Shown: one piece after another, positions 39,936-48,945 of the stretch | How the letters are laid out: the number at the start of each line of letters is the position of its first letter | How positions within the stretch are numbered: position 1 is the first letter of the stretch | Source of the DNA: Methanobacterium sp. | GTDB taxonomy: Archaea; Methanobacteriota; Methanobacteria; Methanobacteriales; Methanobacteriaceae | Assembly (NCBI GenBank): GCA_012838205.1 | Contig: DUPR01000065.1 | Location: 1-64,000, forward strand | Length of the DNA stretch: 64,000 nucleotides | Direction: 5' to 3' | Notes under the pieces: model-generated | What the model saw: the letters and a program-made list of their open reading frames with translations, nothing else | What the model was told of the DNA's origin: nothing | The model's database searches: none | Position numbers and translations under genes: made by a program

Positions 39936-39960
39936 ATGAACATGAATCTGGTATAAAAAT

Positions 39961-39988
39961 TATAAGTTATAAGTTATATCTTATAACT
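39961..39988. repeat. TATAAGTTATAAGTTAT element, copy 1
   Basis: The 17-mer TATAAGTTATAAGTTAT occupies 39961-39977. Its end is part of the inverted repeat AGTTATA-tct-TATAACT (39972-39988). An exact second copy of the 17-mer starts precisely 100 bases downstream. Further copies lie near parA and after the radical SAM gene. Function is not known; an operator or a transcript-end structure is possible. Confidence 0.6.
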
Positions 39989-40060
39989 CCATAAGAGCGT
40001 TAATAAGATTAAATGTTTCAAACGTAAATTAAATCAAATTTTAAAAAATGAATTAGTAAT

Positions 40061-40080
40061 TATAAGTTATAAGTTATTAG
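40061..40080. repeat. TATAAGTTATAAGTTAT element, copy 2, upstream of the ferredoxin gene
   Basis: An exact copy of the 17-mer at 39961-39977 lies here, ending 16 bases before the ferredoxin ATG and directly ahead of its ribosome site AAAGGAG. It reads TATAAGTTATAAGTTATTAG over 20 bases, and 19 of those recur at 48934-48953. The position suits an operator or a promoter-proximal element. Confidence 0.6.
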
Positions 40081-40093
40081 TAAAGGAGATTTC

Positions 40094-40300
40094 ATGAGGA
40101 TTGATGTTGATGAAGAAAAATGCACTGGTTGTGGGATCTGTAAAGAATCATGCCCCAAAGGCCCCAAGATCTGGAATGTGAATCAGAATGCCGTGGCCAC
40201 TAATCTCCGTTACTGTCACTTGTGCACTATTTGTGCTTCTAAATGCCCGGAAGATGCAATTACTATAGTGAGGGATGCCCCAAATGATGCGAAAAAGTAA
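40094..40300 (+). CDS. Small 2[4Fe-4S] ferredoxin
   Basis: The 68-residue protein has CTGCGICKESCP and CHLCTICASKCP, two complete CxxCxxCxxxCP motifs for two [4Fe-4S] clusters. It is a soluble low-potential electron carrier of the kind used throughout methanogen metabolism. The ribosome site AAAGGAG precedes the ATG. Its last 17 bases overlap the start of hisB in another frame. Together with the iron-sulfur flavoprotein upstream and the flavodoxin downstream it suggests a redox gene group around hisB. Confidence 0.92.
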   Translation: MRIDVDEEKCTGCGICKESCPKGPKIWNVNQNAVATNLRYCHLCTICASKCPEDAITIVRDAPNDAKK

Positions 40301-40862
40301 AATACAAAGGAAAACTTCTGAAACAGAAATATGTCTTGAACTAAATATCGATGGTACCGGCCAATACAGTGTGGAAACAGGAATCCATTTTTTCAACCAT
40401 ATGCTAGAATCATTTGCCAGACATAGCCTCTTTGATCTTAAAGTTGAAGCCATCGGGGATATTGAAATAGATGACCACCACACAATAGAAGATGTGGGAA
40501 TAGTGCTGGGAGAGGCCCTTCAAGAAGCCATGGGAGATAAAAAAGGAATCAGGCGAATGGCCCATGCACTGATACCTATGGATGAATCTCTGGCAATGGT
40601 GGCCATAGATCTCTCTGGTCGGAATTACACTGTTTTAGACATGAATTTTCACCAATATAAAGTAGGAGATCTCAGTACTGAAAATGTAAGTCATTTTTTT
40701 GAGTCTTTTGCCCAAACCGGGAAAATAAACCTTCATGCCCGCTGTGAAGGGGAAAATGACCATCATCAAGTAGAAGCTCTGTTCAAAGCATTGGCTCGGG
40801 CTCTGTTTGACGCAACTCGCGTGGTTCACGAACAAATGCCCAGCACCAAAGGTGTTTTATAA
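40284..40862 (+). CDS. hisB: Imidazoleglycerol-phosphate dehydratase HisB
   Basis: From the ATG at 40284 the enzyme has 192 residues; GAGGG at 40270-40274 sits nine bases upstream, so this start is preferred over the ATG at 40275. The metal-binding repeats are FFNHMLESFARHSLFDL, DDHHTIEDVGIVLGEAL and GENDHHQVEALFKALARAL, as in all HisB dehydratases. It catalyses the manganese-dependent dehydration that forms imidazole acetol phosphate. It is monofunctional, lacking the phosphatase domain of enterobacterial HisB. It overlaps the ferredoxin gene. Confidence 0.96.
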   Translation: MMRKSKIQRKTSETEICLELNIDGTGQYSVETGIHFFNHMLESFARHSLFDLKVEAIGDIEIDDHHTIEDVGIVLGEALQEAMGDKKGIRRMAHALIPMDESLAMVAIDLSGRNYTVLDMNFHQYKVGDLSTENVSHFFESFAQTGKINLHARCEGENDHHQVEALFKALARALFDATRVVHEQMPSTKGVL

Positions 40863-40918
40863 AAAAATATAATTAATGCTGAATTTAAAGAGATTAAGAA
40901 ACTAAGGAGAAGAAAAAC

Positions 40919-41395
40919 ATGAAAAGTTTAATTGCTTGCTACTCCCATTCCGGGAAAACATTGACTGTTGCTGAGAAACTACAAAAAGAGATAAATGCAG
41001 ATTTCACACGTATTGAACCTGTTAAAGATCGGTGGTATTTGATAAAAGCCATACACGCATATTTAGAAAAAAAATGGCCAATCAAACCTTGCACTACAGA
41101 TATTGATGACTATGATTGTTTGATTGTTTGTTGCCCTATCTGGGCCGGTCGTACAACTCCTGGTGTTATCCAGTACTTAGATGAATTGGTTAACACTTCA
41201 GGCAAAAAATTTGCAGTTCTGGTTACCATGGGAGGGGATGGGAATCAATTAGCCACCATTCAGATACGGAATGGTCTGGAAGCAAAAGAAATGGAGTTTA
41301 TTGACAAACTAATTATCGGTGGCAGTGCACAAAAAAGTGGTGAATGGGAAACAATGACTAAAGAATTTGCCCAAAAACTAATTAACGAGAATTAA
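40919..41395 (+). CDS. Flavodoxin family protein
   Basis: The 158-residue protein begins MKSLIACYSHSGKTLTVAEKL, whose YSHSGKT loop binds the FMN phosphate, and continues with VCCPIWAGRTTPGV as the second FMN loop and VTMGGDGNQL as the third. It is a soluble one- or two-electron carrier or a quinone-reductase-like member. AAGGAGA precedes the ATG. It follows hisB by 56 bases in the same direction. Confidence 0.9.
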   Translation: MKSLIACYSHSGKTLTVAEKLQKEINADFTRIEPVKDRWYLIKAIHAYLEKKWPIKPCTTDIDDYDCLIVCCPIWAGRTTPGVIQYLDELVNTSGKKFAVLVTMGGDGNQLATIQIRNGLEAKEMEFIDKLIIGGSAQKSGEWETMTKEFAQKLINEN

Positions 41396-41435
41396 AAGGG
41401 GAGTTATGCTTTTTTATATAGTTGAATAAATTTTT

Positions 41436-41810
41436 TTAAAATACTAATTCAACTGAATGTTGATTTGCTAGCCATAATCCATAAACTTCAAAGTGAGGTC
41501 GTAGCATTTTCACTCGCATCACTGCTTGTTTAATTTGTTCATGGTGAGTTTGCGTATCCACTGGATTTACAGCACAATCGTAATGTCCTACTATAAACAG
41601 TTCATCAGTGTTATGGGCATCCCTGGAAAGATCCAACTTTCTTAAAATTTCGTCCAGGTTGGAATCTTCGTCTGCCAGTATTCCATCCATACCGGGTTCA
41701 GTGATCATGTCCACAAAGTCAACTGGGTAATTCTTAGCGATCCATTGTATAACTGGCAACTGAGCTCGACCATCTATACAGTTTAGACAAGTTACAAATT
41801 GAGGTTCCAT
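41436..41810 (-). CDS. Short beta-carbonic-anhydrase-like protein
   Basis: The 124-residue protein has CIDGR (C11, D13, R15) and, 60 residues later, VGHYDCAVNP (H76, C79). These correspond to the CxDSR and HxxC zinc-binding motifs of beta-carbonic anhydrases. The chain is much shorter than the usual 180-220 residues and lacks the N-terminal helices that pack against the partner subunit. The strong AAAGGAGAG before the ATG supports a real gene. CO2 hydration is possible, as is a non-catalytic zinc role. It converges on the flavodoxin gene, with a 40-base T-rich gap. Confidence 0.65.
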   Translation of the reverse strand: MEPQFVTCLNCIDGRAQLPVIQWIAKNYPVDFVDMITEPGMDGILADEDSNLDEILRKLDLSRDAHNTDELFIVGHYDCAVNPVDTQTHHEQIKQAVMRVKMLRPHFEVYGLWLANQHSVELVF

Positions 41811-41882
41811 TTCGAGTTCTCTCCTTTATAAAGTCTAATCTTTTGAAGTTCTTTATTGTAAACCTAATGTATTTCTTTAAAT

Positions 41883-43079
41883 CTATCTGAAATAATTAAA
41901 AATCCTTCCAAAATCTATTCCTGAAATCTTCAGCCCATTGTATTCCTGAAATATATTTTCTGCTGCTTTTTCTAGTTCTTCAGATTTGATACCATGATCA
42001 ATGGAAAGTTTAGCCTCGATGAAAGCAGCTAAACGATCAACAACATGAAGAAGTTCTCCATCCAAAGGATGATATTCGTTTTTATTGTATTTTTCATTAA
42101 TATCATGGAAACTAATACCTAACAAGACTTTTTGGTTCTTTTTTATCTTATTGTTAAATTCTGATTCAGAAAAATATTTCATGTCTTCATGCCAAGGCCG
42201 CGGTAAAAGAGGTAAAAGCTCTTCATTCATTTGAAAATCTTCATAATCCTTAATAATATCTTTAAGCCCTTCAACAGATCCTTTAACTGGTGATATGATG
42301 TCTTTTGTAAGAACTTCTGGCAAATCATGGAAGAGACCAGCGTAGAAGTTGTTATATAAACGTTTGGAGCATGCTTCAATACCCATCTCCATAGTACAGA
42401 GGTAACTGGTGGCGGCTACAATGAACATGTGCCCCAGCACCGAAGTCTCTGGTATTCTAGGAATATGAGCCCAACGCTTCTGAAAACGGAGCTGGCCACA
42501 AAGATCAATGAACCCAAAGGATTTTTTACCCAAGAGTATCTTTTGAACACCAATTAGGTCATAATGATCTTCAATCTGGTTTTCAATGTTCTCTTTGGTC
42601 TTATCAATACCATAAATGAAAGGCGCGGTATGATAGATAATTTTGAACTCCCATTGTGTGGCTAAATAGTGAGCTGCTCTTAAAATCCGCCGTTCAAGAG
42701 TGTTGGTACTTTTTAGATAATAATCTTTAAATCTTTGCTGAAAGTTTTTATCCAAACCATCCATATCCATCTCAAGCTTTTCAAAAACATGTTTATTAAG
42801 TTCATAACCTTTTTCTTTCATCATTCGATGAAATACTGGTGGTTTAATATCAGTTAAAACTGTTCGGTGCAAAAATTCAAAAATTCCACCTTCTATTAGG
42901 GCTATCCAGTCCACACTACCCTGACCCATGCGTTCTTCCTCAAATCTAGCTATTACATACGCTATAACCATTTTATGTGCCTGTTTATCCAATTCAGTAA
43001 ATTCAACAGGGCGAATGTGGTCGTTCCAGCGTTGCATGCTGGCTGCTTTAGAAAATCGTTCTATAATATTTTCAATCAT
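41883..43079 (-). CDS. HD domain phosphohydrolase
   Basis: The 398-residue protein contains an HD-type metal site spread over SVLGHMFIV (His), GLFHDLPEV (His-Asp) and HVVDRLAAF (Asp). An N-terminal region of about 200 residues holds a related but unclear domain (AHKMVIAYV, GGIFEFLHR). It resembles YfbR/oxetanocin-A-resistance type HD hydrolases that act on nucleotides; the substrate is unknown. The promoter side is at 43080-43140; it ends about 70 bases before the carbonic-anhydrase-like gene, same strand. Confidence 0.82.
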   Translation of the reverse strand: MIENIIERFSKAASMQRWNDHIRPVEFTELDKQAHKMVIAYVIARFEEERMGQGSVDWIALIEGGIFEFLHRTVLTDIKPPVFHRMMKEKGYELNKHVFEKLEMDMDGLDKNFQQRFKDYYLKSTNTLERRILRAAHYLATQWEFKIIYHTAPFIYGIDKTKENIENQIEDHYDLIGVQKILLGKKSFGFIDLCGQLRFQKRWAHIPRIPETSVLGHMFIVAATSYLCTMEMGIEACSKRLYNNFYAGLFHDLPEVLTKDIISPVKGSVEGLKDIIKDYEDFQMNEELLPLLPRPWHEDMKYFSESEFNNKIKKNQKVLLGISFHDINEKYNKNEYHPLDGELLHVVDRLAAFIEAKLSIDHGIKSEELEKAAENIFQEYNGLKISGIDFGRIFNYFR

Positions 43080-43140
43080 TATACCGCCTGAGCATGTTAT
43101 GTGAAAACTGGTATGAAGGAATGAGATTATGATTAAAAAA

Positions 43141-43195
43141 AGGATTTGAAAAATAATAAATTAAAATTAAAAATAAGCAGCCCAGATGGACCGCT
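43141..43195 (-). terminator. Hairpin plus T-tract terminator of mtd
   Basis: On the minus strand an eight-pair stem with two G-U pairs (plus positions 43176-43183 with 43188-43195, four-base loop) comes eleven bases after the mtd stop. It is followed by T-rich sequence (plus 43141-43175 is A-rich). This is a good terminator for a highly expressed gene. Confidence 0.65.
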
Positions 43196-43206
43196 CAAAT
43201 ACTCAT

Positions 43207-44037
43207 TTACTGTGGTTTGGAAACTAACTCGGTTTTGGATAAGGTCTGGCCTTCTCCACCGTGTGGTTTACGTAGTACAGTGTCGTTAGCTTTTTCAATT
43301 TCACGAGCTTCCACAGCTAACTTGGCGGCGGCTGCAATCATTTCGTGGGCAGAAGCCACTATTGGTACGTATTTTTCCATTTCTTTAACCATGAAACATC
43401 CTTTGAGGTCAACATCACCTACTTTGGCGGCGATTTCGTATGCTGCCATGGCTTTGGCTTTGGCGTATGGGTTGGTGAATCCACCTGCTTCTGTGGCTTT
43501 TGCTGCGTCGATGACTACTTTTGGTAGTTCCACATCGCTTCCAGCTTCACAGGCAGCGATCATTCCGTCTAGGGTTTCCTGGACAACACGGTATGCTCCA
43601 GTAGCAGCTAGAACCTTGATCACATCAGCGTTGAATGATGCCATTTCAGTAGGATCTAAGAATTCTCTTCGGGCACCAATCATTGGGTCACCTAGTACGA
43701 TCATGTATCCTAAGCCTTGTTCATCCATTTCTTCTCTTTTACCCATTCCAGGAGCGTCACCAACGATGACTGCCGGGATGTCGAATTCAGATAACAGTTC
43801 CCTTGCTCGGGCAGGGCCAGGAGCACCAGGGTTTGGGCTGATAAATACAACAAAATCTGGGTCGAAATCTTTTATTTTTGGCACGGCTTCTTCGATTTGT
43901 TCTGGGTTCATCTTTGCTCCAGAACCTACACCTCTAACGTCTATGTTAGGCCTATCGGCCCTCTCGTCTAGTACTAAGTCAATGACAGGAGAGGTACCTA
44001 AGTTACCGCATTTAATAACTCCTATTTTTACTACCAT
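43207..44037 (-). CDS. mtd: F420-dependent methylenetetrahydromethanopterin dehydrogenase Mtd
   Basis: The 276-residue protein is Mtd by its start MVVKIGVIKCGNLGTSPVIDL and the segments RGVGSGAKMNPEQ, FISPNPGAPGPARARELL and IVGDAPGMGKREEMDEQGLGY. It interconverts methylene- and methenyl-H4MPT with coenzyme F420 in the CO2-reducing pathway of methanogenesis. The codons are markedly richer in G+C than the neighbours, as expected for a highly expressed gene. GGTGAT precedes the ATG. It is monocistronic, with promoter and terminator recognisable on both sides. Confidence 0.97.
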   Translation of the reverse strand: MVVKIGVIKCGNLGTSPVIDLVLDERADRPNIDVRGVGSGAKMNPEQIEEAVPKIKDFDPDFVVFISPNPGAPGPARARELLSEFDIPAVIVGDAPGMGKREEMDEQGLGYMIVLGDPMIGARREFLDPTEMASFNADVIKVLAATGAYRVVQETLDGMIAACEAGSDVELPKVVIDAAKATEAGGFTNPYAKAKAMAAYEIAAKVGDVDLKGCFMVKEMEKYVPIVASAHEMIAAAAKLAVEAREIEKANDTVLRKPHGGEGQTLSKTELVSKPQ

Positions 44038-44082
44038 ATTATCACCGTTTTGCTATTTGGAAGATCGGCATAAGTATTTTTT

Positions 44083-44116
44083 CATTTAATTTATAGGGGA
44101 AGATTTATATATGAGA
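44083..44116 (-). promoter_or_regulatory. mtd promoter
   Basis: A TATA box (atatataaat on the minus strand, plus 44104-44113) is placed so that transcription would begin near 44080-44085, giving a leader of about 45 bases ending in GGTGAT before the mtd ATG. Confidence 0.55.
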
Positions 44117-44228
44117 TTTTTGAGTTTGCGAAAAAGTTTAAAAACAGATTGCTGTGATATAAAGGAGTTACAATGAATTGATTTAAAATACATTTATAAA
44201 AAAAAACACTATTTGAATAGGCATTATT

Positions 44229-44318
44229 ATGAAATTTTTTGTAAATATTCTAATGATTATTATATTTTGAGCCCTAATATCCGTCTCTGGATGTGTTGAT
44301 GATAGTTCACATGGATAA
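44229..44318 (+). pseudogene. Remnant of a small lipoprotein gene
   Basis: The frame encodes MKFFVNILMIIIF, then an in-frame TGA (44268-44270), then ALISVSGCVDDSSHG before TAA. The second part is a textbook lipobox (LISVSGC) and the whole is a lipoprotein signal peptide broken by one stop codon. No body of a lipoprotein follows. It is therefore a decayed gene start. The rest of the 586-base gap (44038-44623) holds the mtd promoter and AT-rich sequence with no other recognised feature. Confidence 0.5.
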
Positions 44319-44623
44319 TAGTAAATAAATAGAAAATTTTTCTATTAGGGTGTTAACTTTTATATTGCATGCCAATTTGGAGGTTAGTATATACCAACAG
44401 AGTTACAAAAACCACTGCGGTTTCCAAAGATTTGTATTCCCAATAACATATCTCAATAACACCAAACGAGAATTAATTTTATTTATATACGTATAGTTGT
44501 TTTTTTTTCAAGAATTTTGTGATACTATTTCAACAAGTTAGACATGGGTTTCAAGTGTAACTTTTATCTAAAAAATTTGATAATGATTTAAAAAATATTT
44601 AAATCACCCCAAAAAAATGAAAG

Positions 44624-45805
44624 TCATTTAATTTGTTGGTTTTTCTGGGATATTCTAAAAAGCTGGATTGCATATATTATCACTGCAACAATGGCTAAAA
44701 TATAGAATAGATAGACTACACTATCGGTGGGGCCAGTCTCGACCCAAATCATCGTATGGGTGAGTACAATTGCATATAAAGCTGTGAGCGCTCCGTTTGC
44801 TTTCTGGTGTGTGGCATGGATTATTTTCAACACCACTCCCATAACAAACATCTGCACAATCATGGCATATAATCCAAAGTCCAGTACTGCTGGTCCAAAA
44901 ATTGTGGATGTAATGCTGGTTGTGGGAGTATTTCCCCCTACTGGATAGTTCAAAACGACATGTCCCACAGTAACTCGTGGGTGTCCAGTGGTAAGGGCTT
45001 GATGGATCAAGTCTCCTCCAGTAGCTCCAGCCATGTGCACGATCTTGTCAAATACCATCATGGTGAATCCAGCGCGGTAAGCAACTAGTTGTAATGGGTT
45101 TAAACTCCATTGTTGCCATTGAATTGACATTACAGCTATATATCCTGCTGCTATTCCAATTAAAGCAATAATAAGTATTGAAATTAATACATAGGTGGTT
45201 TTCATTTTGCGAGTGTAATATAAGGTGATGAAAGCACTTATGAGAATGGCCATGGTAGTGGTACGATATCCATTAATGGCAAATACAACCAGACCTATTA
45301 TGAAGATTACATAGTACCATTTACGAGGATATTTAGCCAGTAGAATTGTAATGGCAGGCAAAAAAAGGGGATATGCAATGCGCCATAAGTCAGTGGTGGC
45401 TTTAAATTTCAGATATCCACTTAAAATTGGTATGCCTCCCAGAAGATAGATGTTAAGACCTTGTAGAAAAATAGCAATGAATACTGCGGCTAACAATACC
45501 CTTTCATCTAACAAGACACGGCATTTGTTGTACCATTGTTCAGAATTATCTTCAGTGACTTTAAGATCCCTAAAAATAGATTTTAGTTTCACACTATGAT
45601 CGTGAATTATTTTAGGAACAAATACACCTATTGTGAAAAATAAGGTTCCAATAAAAATGTAGAGAAAAGATGTGCTTGAAATCCATTGAAGATTTCTCAA
45701 GTGCTCTTGATATGCAATGGCTGCTAATAATACATATATTACAATTATTAGCACCAAAATGTATGGTGAAAATAGATCAACTCTTTTTAATTCTGAAAAC
45801 TTCAT
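44624..45805 (-). CDS. Oligosaccharide repeat-unit polymerase (Wzy-like) membrane protein
   Basis: The 393-residue protein has about ten membrane helices with one long external loop around residues 225-320 (SIQWQQWSLNPLQLVAYRAGF ... HPRVTVGHVVLNYP). This is the layout of polymerases and ligases that act on cell-surface polysaccharide. Conserved arginine and histidine residues in the loop (YRAG, GHPR, VGH) fit the family. AGGAG precedes the ATG. No glycosyltransferases lie beside it, so it is an isolated member, in a gene-poor zone between a pseudogene and a palindrome cluster. Confidence 0.7.
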   Translation of the reverse strand: MKFSELKRVDLFSPYILVLIIVIYVLLAAIAYQEHLRNLQWISSTSFLYIFIGTLFFTIGVFVPKIIHDHSVKLKSIFRDLKVTEDNSEQWYNKCRVLLDERVLLAAVFIAIFLQGLNIYLLGGIPILSGYLKFKATTDLWRIAYPLFLPAITILLAKYPRKWYYVIFIIGLVVFAINGYRTTTMAILISAFITLYYTRKMKTTYVLISILIIALIGIAAGYIAVMSIQWQQWSLNPLQLVAYRAGFTMMVFDKIVHMAGATGGDLIHQALTTGHPRVTVGHVVLNYPVGGNTPTTSITSTIFGPAVLDFGLYAMIVQMFVMGVVLKIIHATHQKANGALTALYAIVLTHTMIWVETGPTDSVVYLFYILAIVAVIIYAIQLFRISQKNQQIK

Positions 45806-46312
45806 GAATAATGCTCCTGAATATATTCTTCATGATGAAGTAAGGTATATGATATGATGTGGATTAAGATATGAGTGTATTCTTAATTAGAATTGCTATT
45901 TTTGATGCAGATTGTAGTGGTCTAAATTGAATATCCAGAATTTTATATTTTTAAATTATCTACTACTTAATCTCAAATTCTTTTATTGCCTTTTTTAGCT
46001 TATATTATTTCGTTTGTGTTTAAGCTCCTGCGGGATTCTAACAATATGACATTATTTGTTATGCTGATCCAACTTATTTACTTCTACTGTAGAATAAATA
46101 CAGTGCAAAATCACAAATTCAGCAAATTCACCGAGCACTATCGGTCTACAGTAGAAATGTTTCTTACATTTTCTGGCACAAATAATAAGATGAATAATAG
46201 CAATTTTGAGATCTACAAGATTTTTGTTTCTACTGTAGACCTTATATAATCAATCACTGCAAGTTTTTAAACAAAAGACCACTCATTTACATTGGAAAAT
46301 GTAAAAAATATA
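45806..46312. repeat. Gene-free region with three TTCTACTGTAGAA-type palindromes
   Basis: The core TCTACTGTAGA occurs at 46083-46093 (within the perfect 13-base palindrome TTCTACTGTAGAA), inverted at 46145-46155 and again direct at 46229-46239. The last two extend to GGTCTACAGTAGAAA against TTTCTACTGTAGACC. The region lies upstream of the Wzy-like gene and downstream of cfbB. A weak 87-codon plus-strand frame here (45986-46249) has no ribosome site and spans the palindromes, so it is not counted as a gene. Regulator-binding sites or an RNA structure are possible. Confidence 0.5.
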
Positions 46313-47665
46313 TTAAAAATCTCCTAATGCACTTTTAATAATTTGAGTGGCGAAAGTTGGGCAAGCTGCCACATGAGTATGAACGTAACTGGCTAAAGTG
46401 TTCTTACTCATAAGCCCGTCCATGGAATCAGTCACTCCTCGACCCCTCAAAATATCGAATGCAAATTTTGGTTTTTGACCTTCCAATTCCAGTTTCGAGT
46501 AGTGGAATTCGTGACCATGGAACATCTCCCCCCCTGGGATGATAATATTATCTTGAATCGCTTTGGCAACAACGTAACTTAATGCTTGTGGTTTTTTGGT
46601 CATGTGGGATTGATAAGGAAAAATATTACACATTTCCTGATGGTTTATTGAACGGGTTAAGTACATGAGCCCTCCACACTCAGCATATATAGGTTGGTTG
46701 TTTTCATGATATTTTTTCATAGAAGTGCGCATTGACTGGTTAGCTGAAAGTTCTTTGGCAAAAATTTCAGGGTAACCCCCACCAATGTAGATACCATCCA
46801 CATCTGGCACAGCATCATCATGTAAAGGGCTGAAATATACTAAGTCAGCGTTGTTAGCTTCGAAAGATTCCAAATTATCCTGATAATAAAAAGAGAATAC
46901 TTCATCTTTTGCTATGCCGATTTTAAGCTTTTTCTTATTTTTTTTATGGAATAGTGGCTCACGTCCATCAGGGAGTTTTCCTGCTGCTTTCATTATGGCC
47001 ATGAGGGCGTCTAGGTCAATATTTTCCCCCATAACCTGACCCCAATCTTCGATGTTGCGTAATATGCTATCATGTTCAACGGCCGGCACCAAACCTAAAT
47101 GTCTTTGTTCCACACTAATAGATTCATCACGTGGTATTCCTCCAATGACTTGAGTATTAGCTAGTTTTTCAACAGCTTCCTTGGTTTTAAGGTAGTGTTT
47201 ACGATTTTTTACTAAATTCAAAATGACCCCTTCAATCTTGATAGATGGATCTAGAGTTTTAAATCCAATAACCACTGCAGCAGCACTTTTCACTAAGCTT
47301 CGAGAGTTCAAAATAAGGATAACAGGAGAATTAAGTGCTTTTGCTATGGAAGCTGTGTTGCCAACGTCCTCAATAGGACTAATACCTTCATAAAGACCCC
47401 TTACACCCTCAATAATTCCCATGTTGGAGTTTGAGATCTTTAAAGCCCTTTCAAAAGCCTCCCTGATCTGGGGGTAACTCATGAAAAATGAGTCCAGGTT
47501 TCGGCTGATATTGCCTGTGGCTAGAGTATGGTAAGTGGGATCAATATAATCCGGACCTACCTTGAAAGGTTGAACTCTCTGTTCTTCTGAGAGAGCTTTC
47601 ATAATTCCTGTGGAGACTGTTGTTTTCCCCACTGCACTTCCTGTTCCAGCTAAGACAATACGCAT
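46313..47665 (-). CDS. cfbB: Ni-sirohydrochlorin a,c-diamide synthase CfbB
   Basis: The 450-residue protein has the CbiA/CobB layout: an N-terminal P-loop domain ([12 protein letters not shown], then [12 protein letters not shown]) and a C-terminal GATase_3 domain (ECGGLMYLT with the nucleophile Cys, then HEFHYS and SYVHTHVA). It amidates the a and c acetate groups of Ni-sirohydrochlorin using glutamine and ATP in F430 synthesis. In this organism type it may also serve the cobamide route. No Shine-Dalgarno sequence precedes the ATG. It is divergent from the radical SAM gene, with 149 bases between them. Confidence 0.93.
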   Translation of the reverse strand: MRIVLAGTGSAVGKTTVSTGIMKALSEEQRVQPFKVGPDYIDPTYHTLATGNISRNLDSFFMSYPQIREAFERALKISNSNMGIIEGVRGLYEGISPIEDVGNTASIAKALNSPVILILNSRSLVKSAAAVVIGFKTLDPSIKIEGVILNLVKNRKHYLKTKEAVEKLANTQVIGGIPRDESISVEQRHLGLVPAVEHDSILRNIEDWGQVMGENIDLDALMAIMKAAGKLPDGREPLFHKKNKKKLKIGIAKDEVFSFYYQDNLESFEANNADLVYFSPLHDDAVPDVDGIYIGGGYPEIFAKELSANQSMRTSMKKYHENNQPIYAECGGLMYLTRSINHQEMCNIFPYQSHMTKKPQALSYVVAKAIQDNIIIPGGEMFHGHEFHYSKLELEGQKPKFAFDILRGRGVTDSMDGLMSKNTLASYVHTHVAACPTFATQIIKSALGDF

Positions 47666-47814
47666 ATACTATGAATTGTTATCAATGCTTTAAAAACATA
47701 GAGGGTTAATAGATGCTAAATTATAGATAGATGTTTATTTCAGACAAAGAAGGTTAAATACTTCCCAATACCTCTTTTTGAAATTGTATATTAATCATTA
47801 AAAACATAAAAAAA

Positions 47815-48945
47815 ATGATGGACATAGAAAAACTACGCATTCTAGGGGAGGCCTCACAATACGACCTTTGTAACTATGTGAGTTTAAACCAGGAAAATTT
47901 CACATCCAAAAATCTTCCAGGAATTTATAATGCACGAACACAAGGTGGTTGTCAAGTTCCATTATTCAAGGTTTTAATGAGTAATTTTTGCACTAATGAT
48001 TGTAATTACTGCATAAACCATTGCCACAATCGTTTTGAGAGAATTGAATTCACTCCAGAAGAATTAATAACGGTTTTCCTTCATTACTATCAGAATCATT
48101 ATGCGGAAGGACTTTTTTTAAGTTCAGGAATGCCGGGAGATGCTGATCAAGCCATGGAAAAAATGATTGCTGTGGCCAGGAAGTTACGATTAGAATATGA
48201 ATACCGTGGATATATACACTTGAAAATAATTCCAGGGGCTTCTTATGATATGATAAAAAGGGCAATGAGCCTTGCTGACCGGGTCAGTGTAAACCTCGAA
48301 TCAGCTACTTCTTCTGGTTTTGAAGAACTCACTAGTACCAAAGATTATCATAATGATGTTTTGCGTAGAATGAAATGGATCGAACGTTTGAAGAAACGCC
48401 ACCCTCAAATGGCGCCTTCTGGCCAAAGTACACAGTTAATTGTGGGTGCTAATGATGAAACAGATCAAGACATACTCAAACGGGCCGAATGGCTGAATAA
48501 ACATCTGAATATAAATTTAAGTTATTTAAGCCCCTTTGAACCTCTGAAAAAGACTCCGATGGAAGAGCATGAAAAACCTGCTGATAATCGAACACCTCGT
48601 TTGTATCAGGCTCAGTTTCTCTTAAATTCGTATGGTTTTTCTTTTGATGAGTTGGTGTTGGATGATGATGGATTTCTTTTCTTGGATGATGATCCAAAAT
48701 TGGTCTGGGCCAAACTCCATAAAGAATTGTTCCCCATGGAAATAAATGAAGCTAGTTTTAAAGAATTACTTCGTGTTCCAGGAATAGGTAAAATTTCTGC
48801 GAGAAAGATTATTGAAGCAAGGAAAAATGGAATGAAATTTACGAAATTGGATGAGATTAAAAGGTTAGGGGTGGTTGTTAAAAGAGCAGAGCCATTCTTA
48901 AAACTTGATAAAAATCATCAAACAACATTGTCTTATAAGTTCTAA
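47815..48945 (+). CDS. Radical SAM protein with C-terminal helix-hairpin-helix (putative DNA repair/modification family)
   Basis: The 376-residue protein has the cluster-binding motif [12 protein letters not shown] (C-x3-C-x2-C) near residues 58-70. A glycine-rich SAM region follows ([11 protein letters not shown]), and the C-terminal helix-hairpin-helix is [19 protein letters not shown]. It belongs to the group labelled putative DNA modification/repair radical SAM protein, which in bacteria is usually next to a uracil-DNA-glycosylase-like gene. No such partner is adjacent here. The reaction is unknown. The ATG follows an A-tract without a clear ribosome site. Confidence 0.85.
   Translation: MMDIEKLRILGEASQYDLCNYVSLNQENFTSKNLPGIYNARTQGGCQVPLFKVLMSNFCTNDCNYCINHCHNRFERIEFTPEELITVFLHYYQNHYAEGLFLSSGMPGDADQAMEKMIAVARKLRLEYEYRGYIHLKIIPGASYDMIKRAMSLADRVSVNLESATSSGFEELTSTKDYHNDVLRRMKWIERLKKRHPQMAPSGQSTQLIVGANDETDQDILKRAEWLNKHLNINLSYLSPFEPLKKTPMEEHEKPADNRTPRLYQAQFLLNSYGFSFDELVLDDDGFLFLDDDPKLVWAKLHKELFPMEINEASFKELLRVPGIGKISARKIIEARKNGMKFTKLDEIKRLGVVVKRAEPFLKLDKNHQTTLSYKF

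Noticed and set aside
43217..44089. 290-codon plus-strand open frame antisense to mtd
   Set aside because: It is a shadow of the G+C-richer mtd coding strand; mtd on the minus strand is unmistakable.
46083..46239. Repeats resembling the hairpin of Cas12a CRISPR repeats (TTTCTAC..GTAGA)
   Set aside because: Only three copies occur, in mixed orientation and at uneven spacing. The hairpin loop would be a single base, and no cas genes are nearby.
45986..46249. 87-codon plus-strand open frame
   Set aside because: There is no ribosome site, codon composition is unlike neighbouring genes, and it runs across the palindrome cluster.
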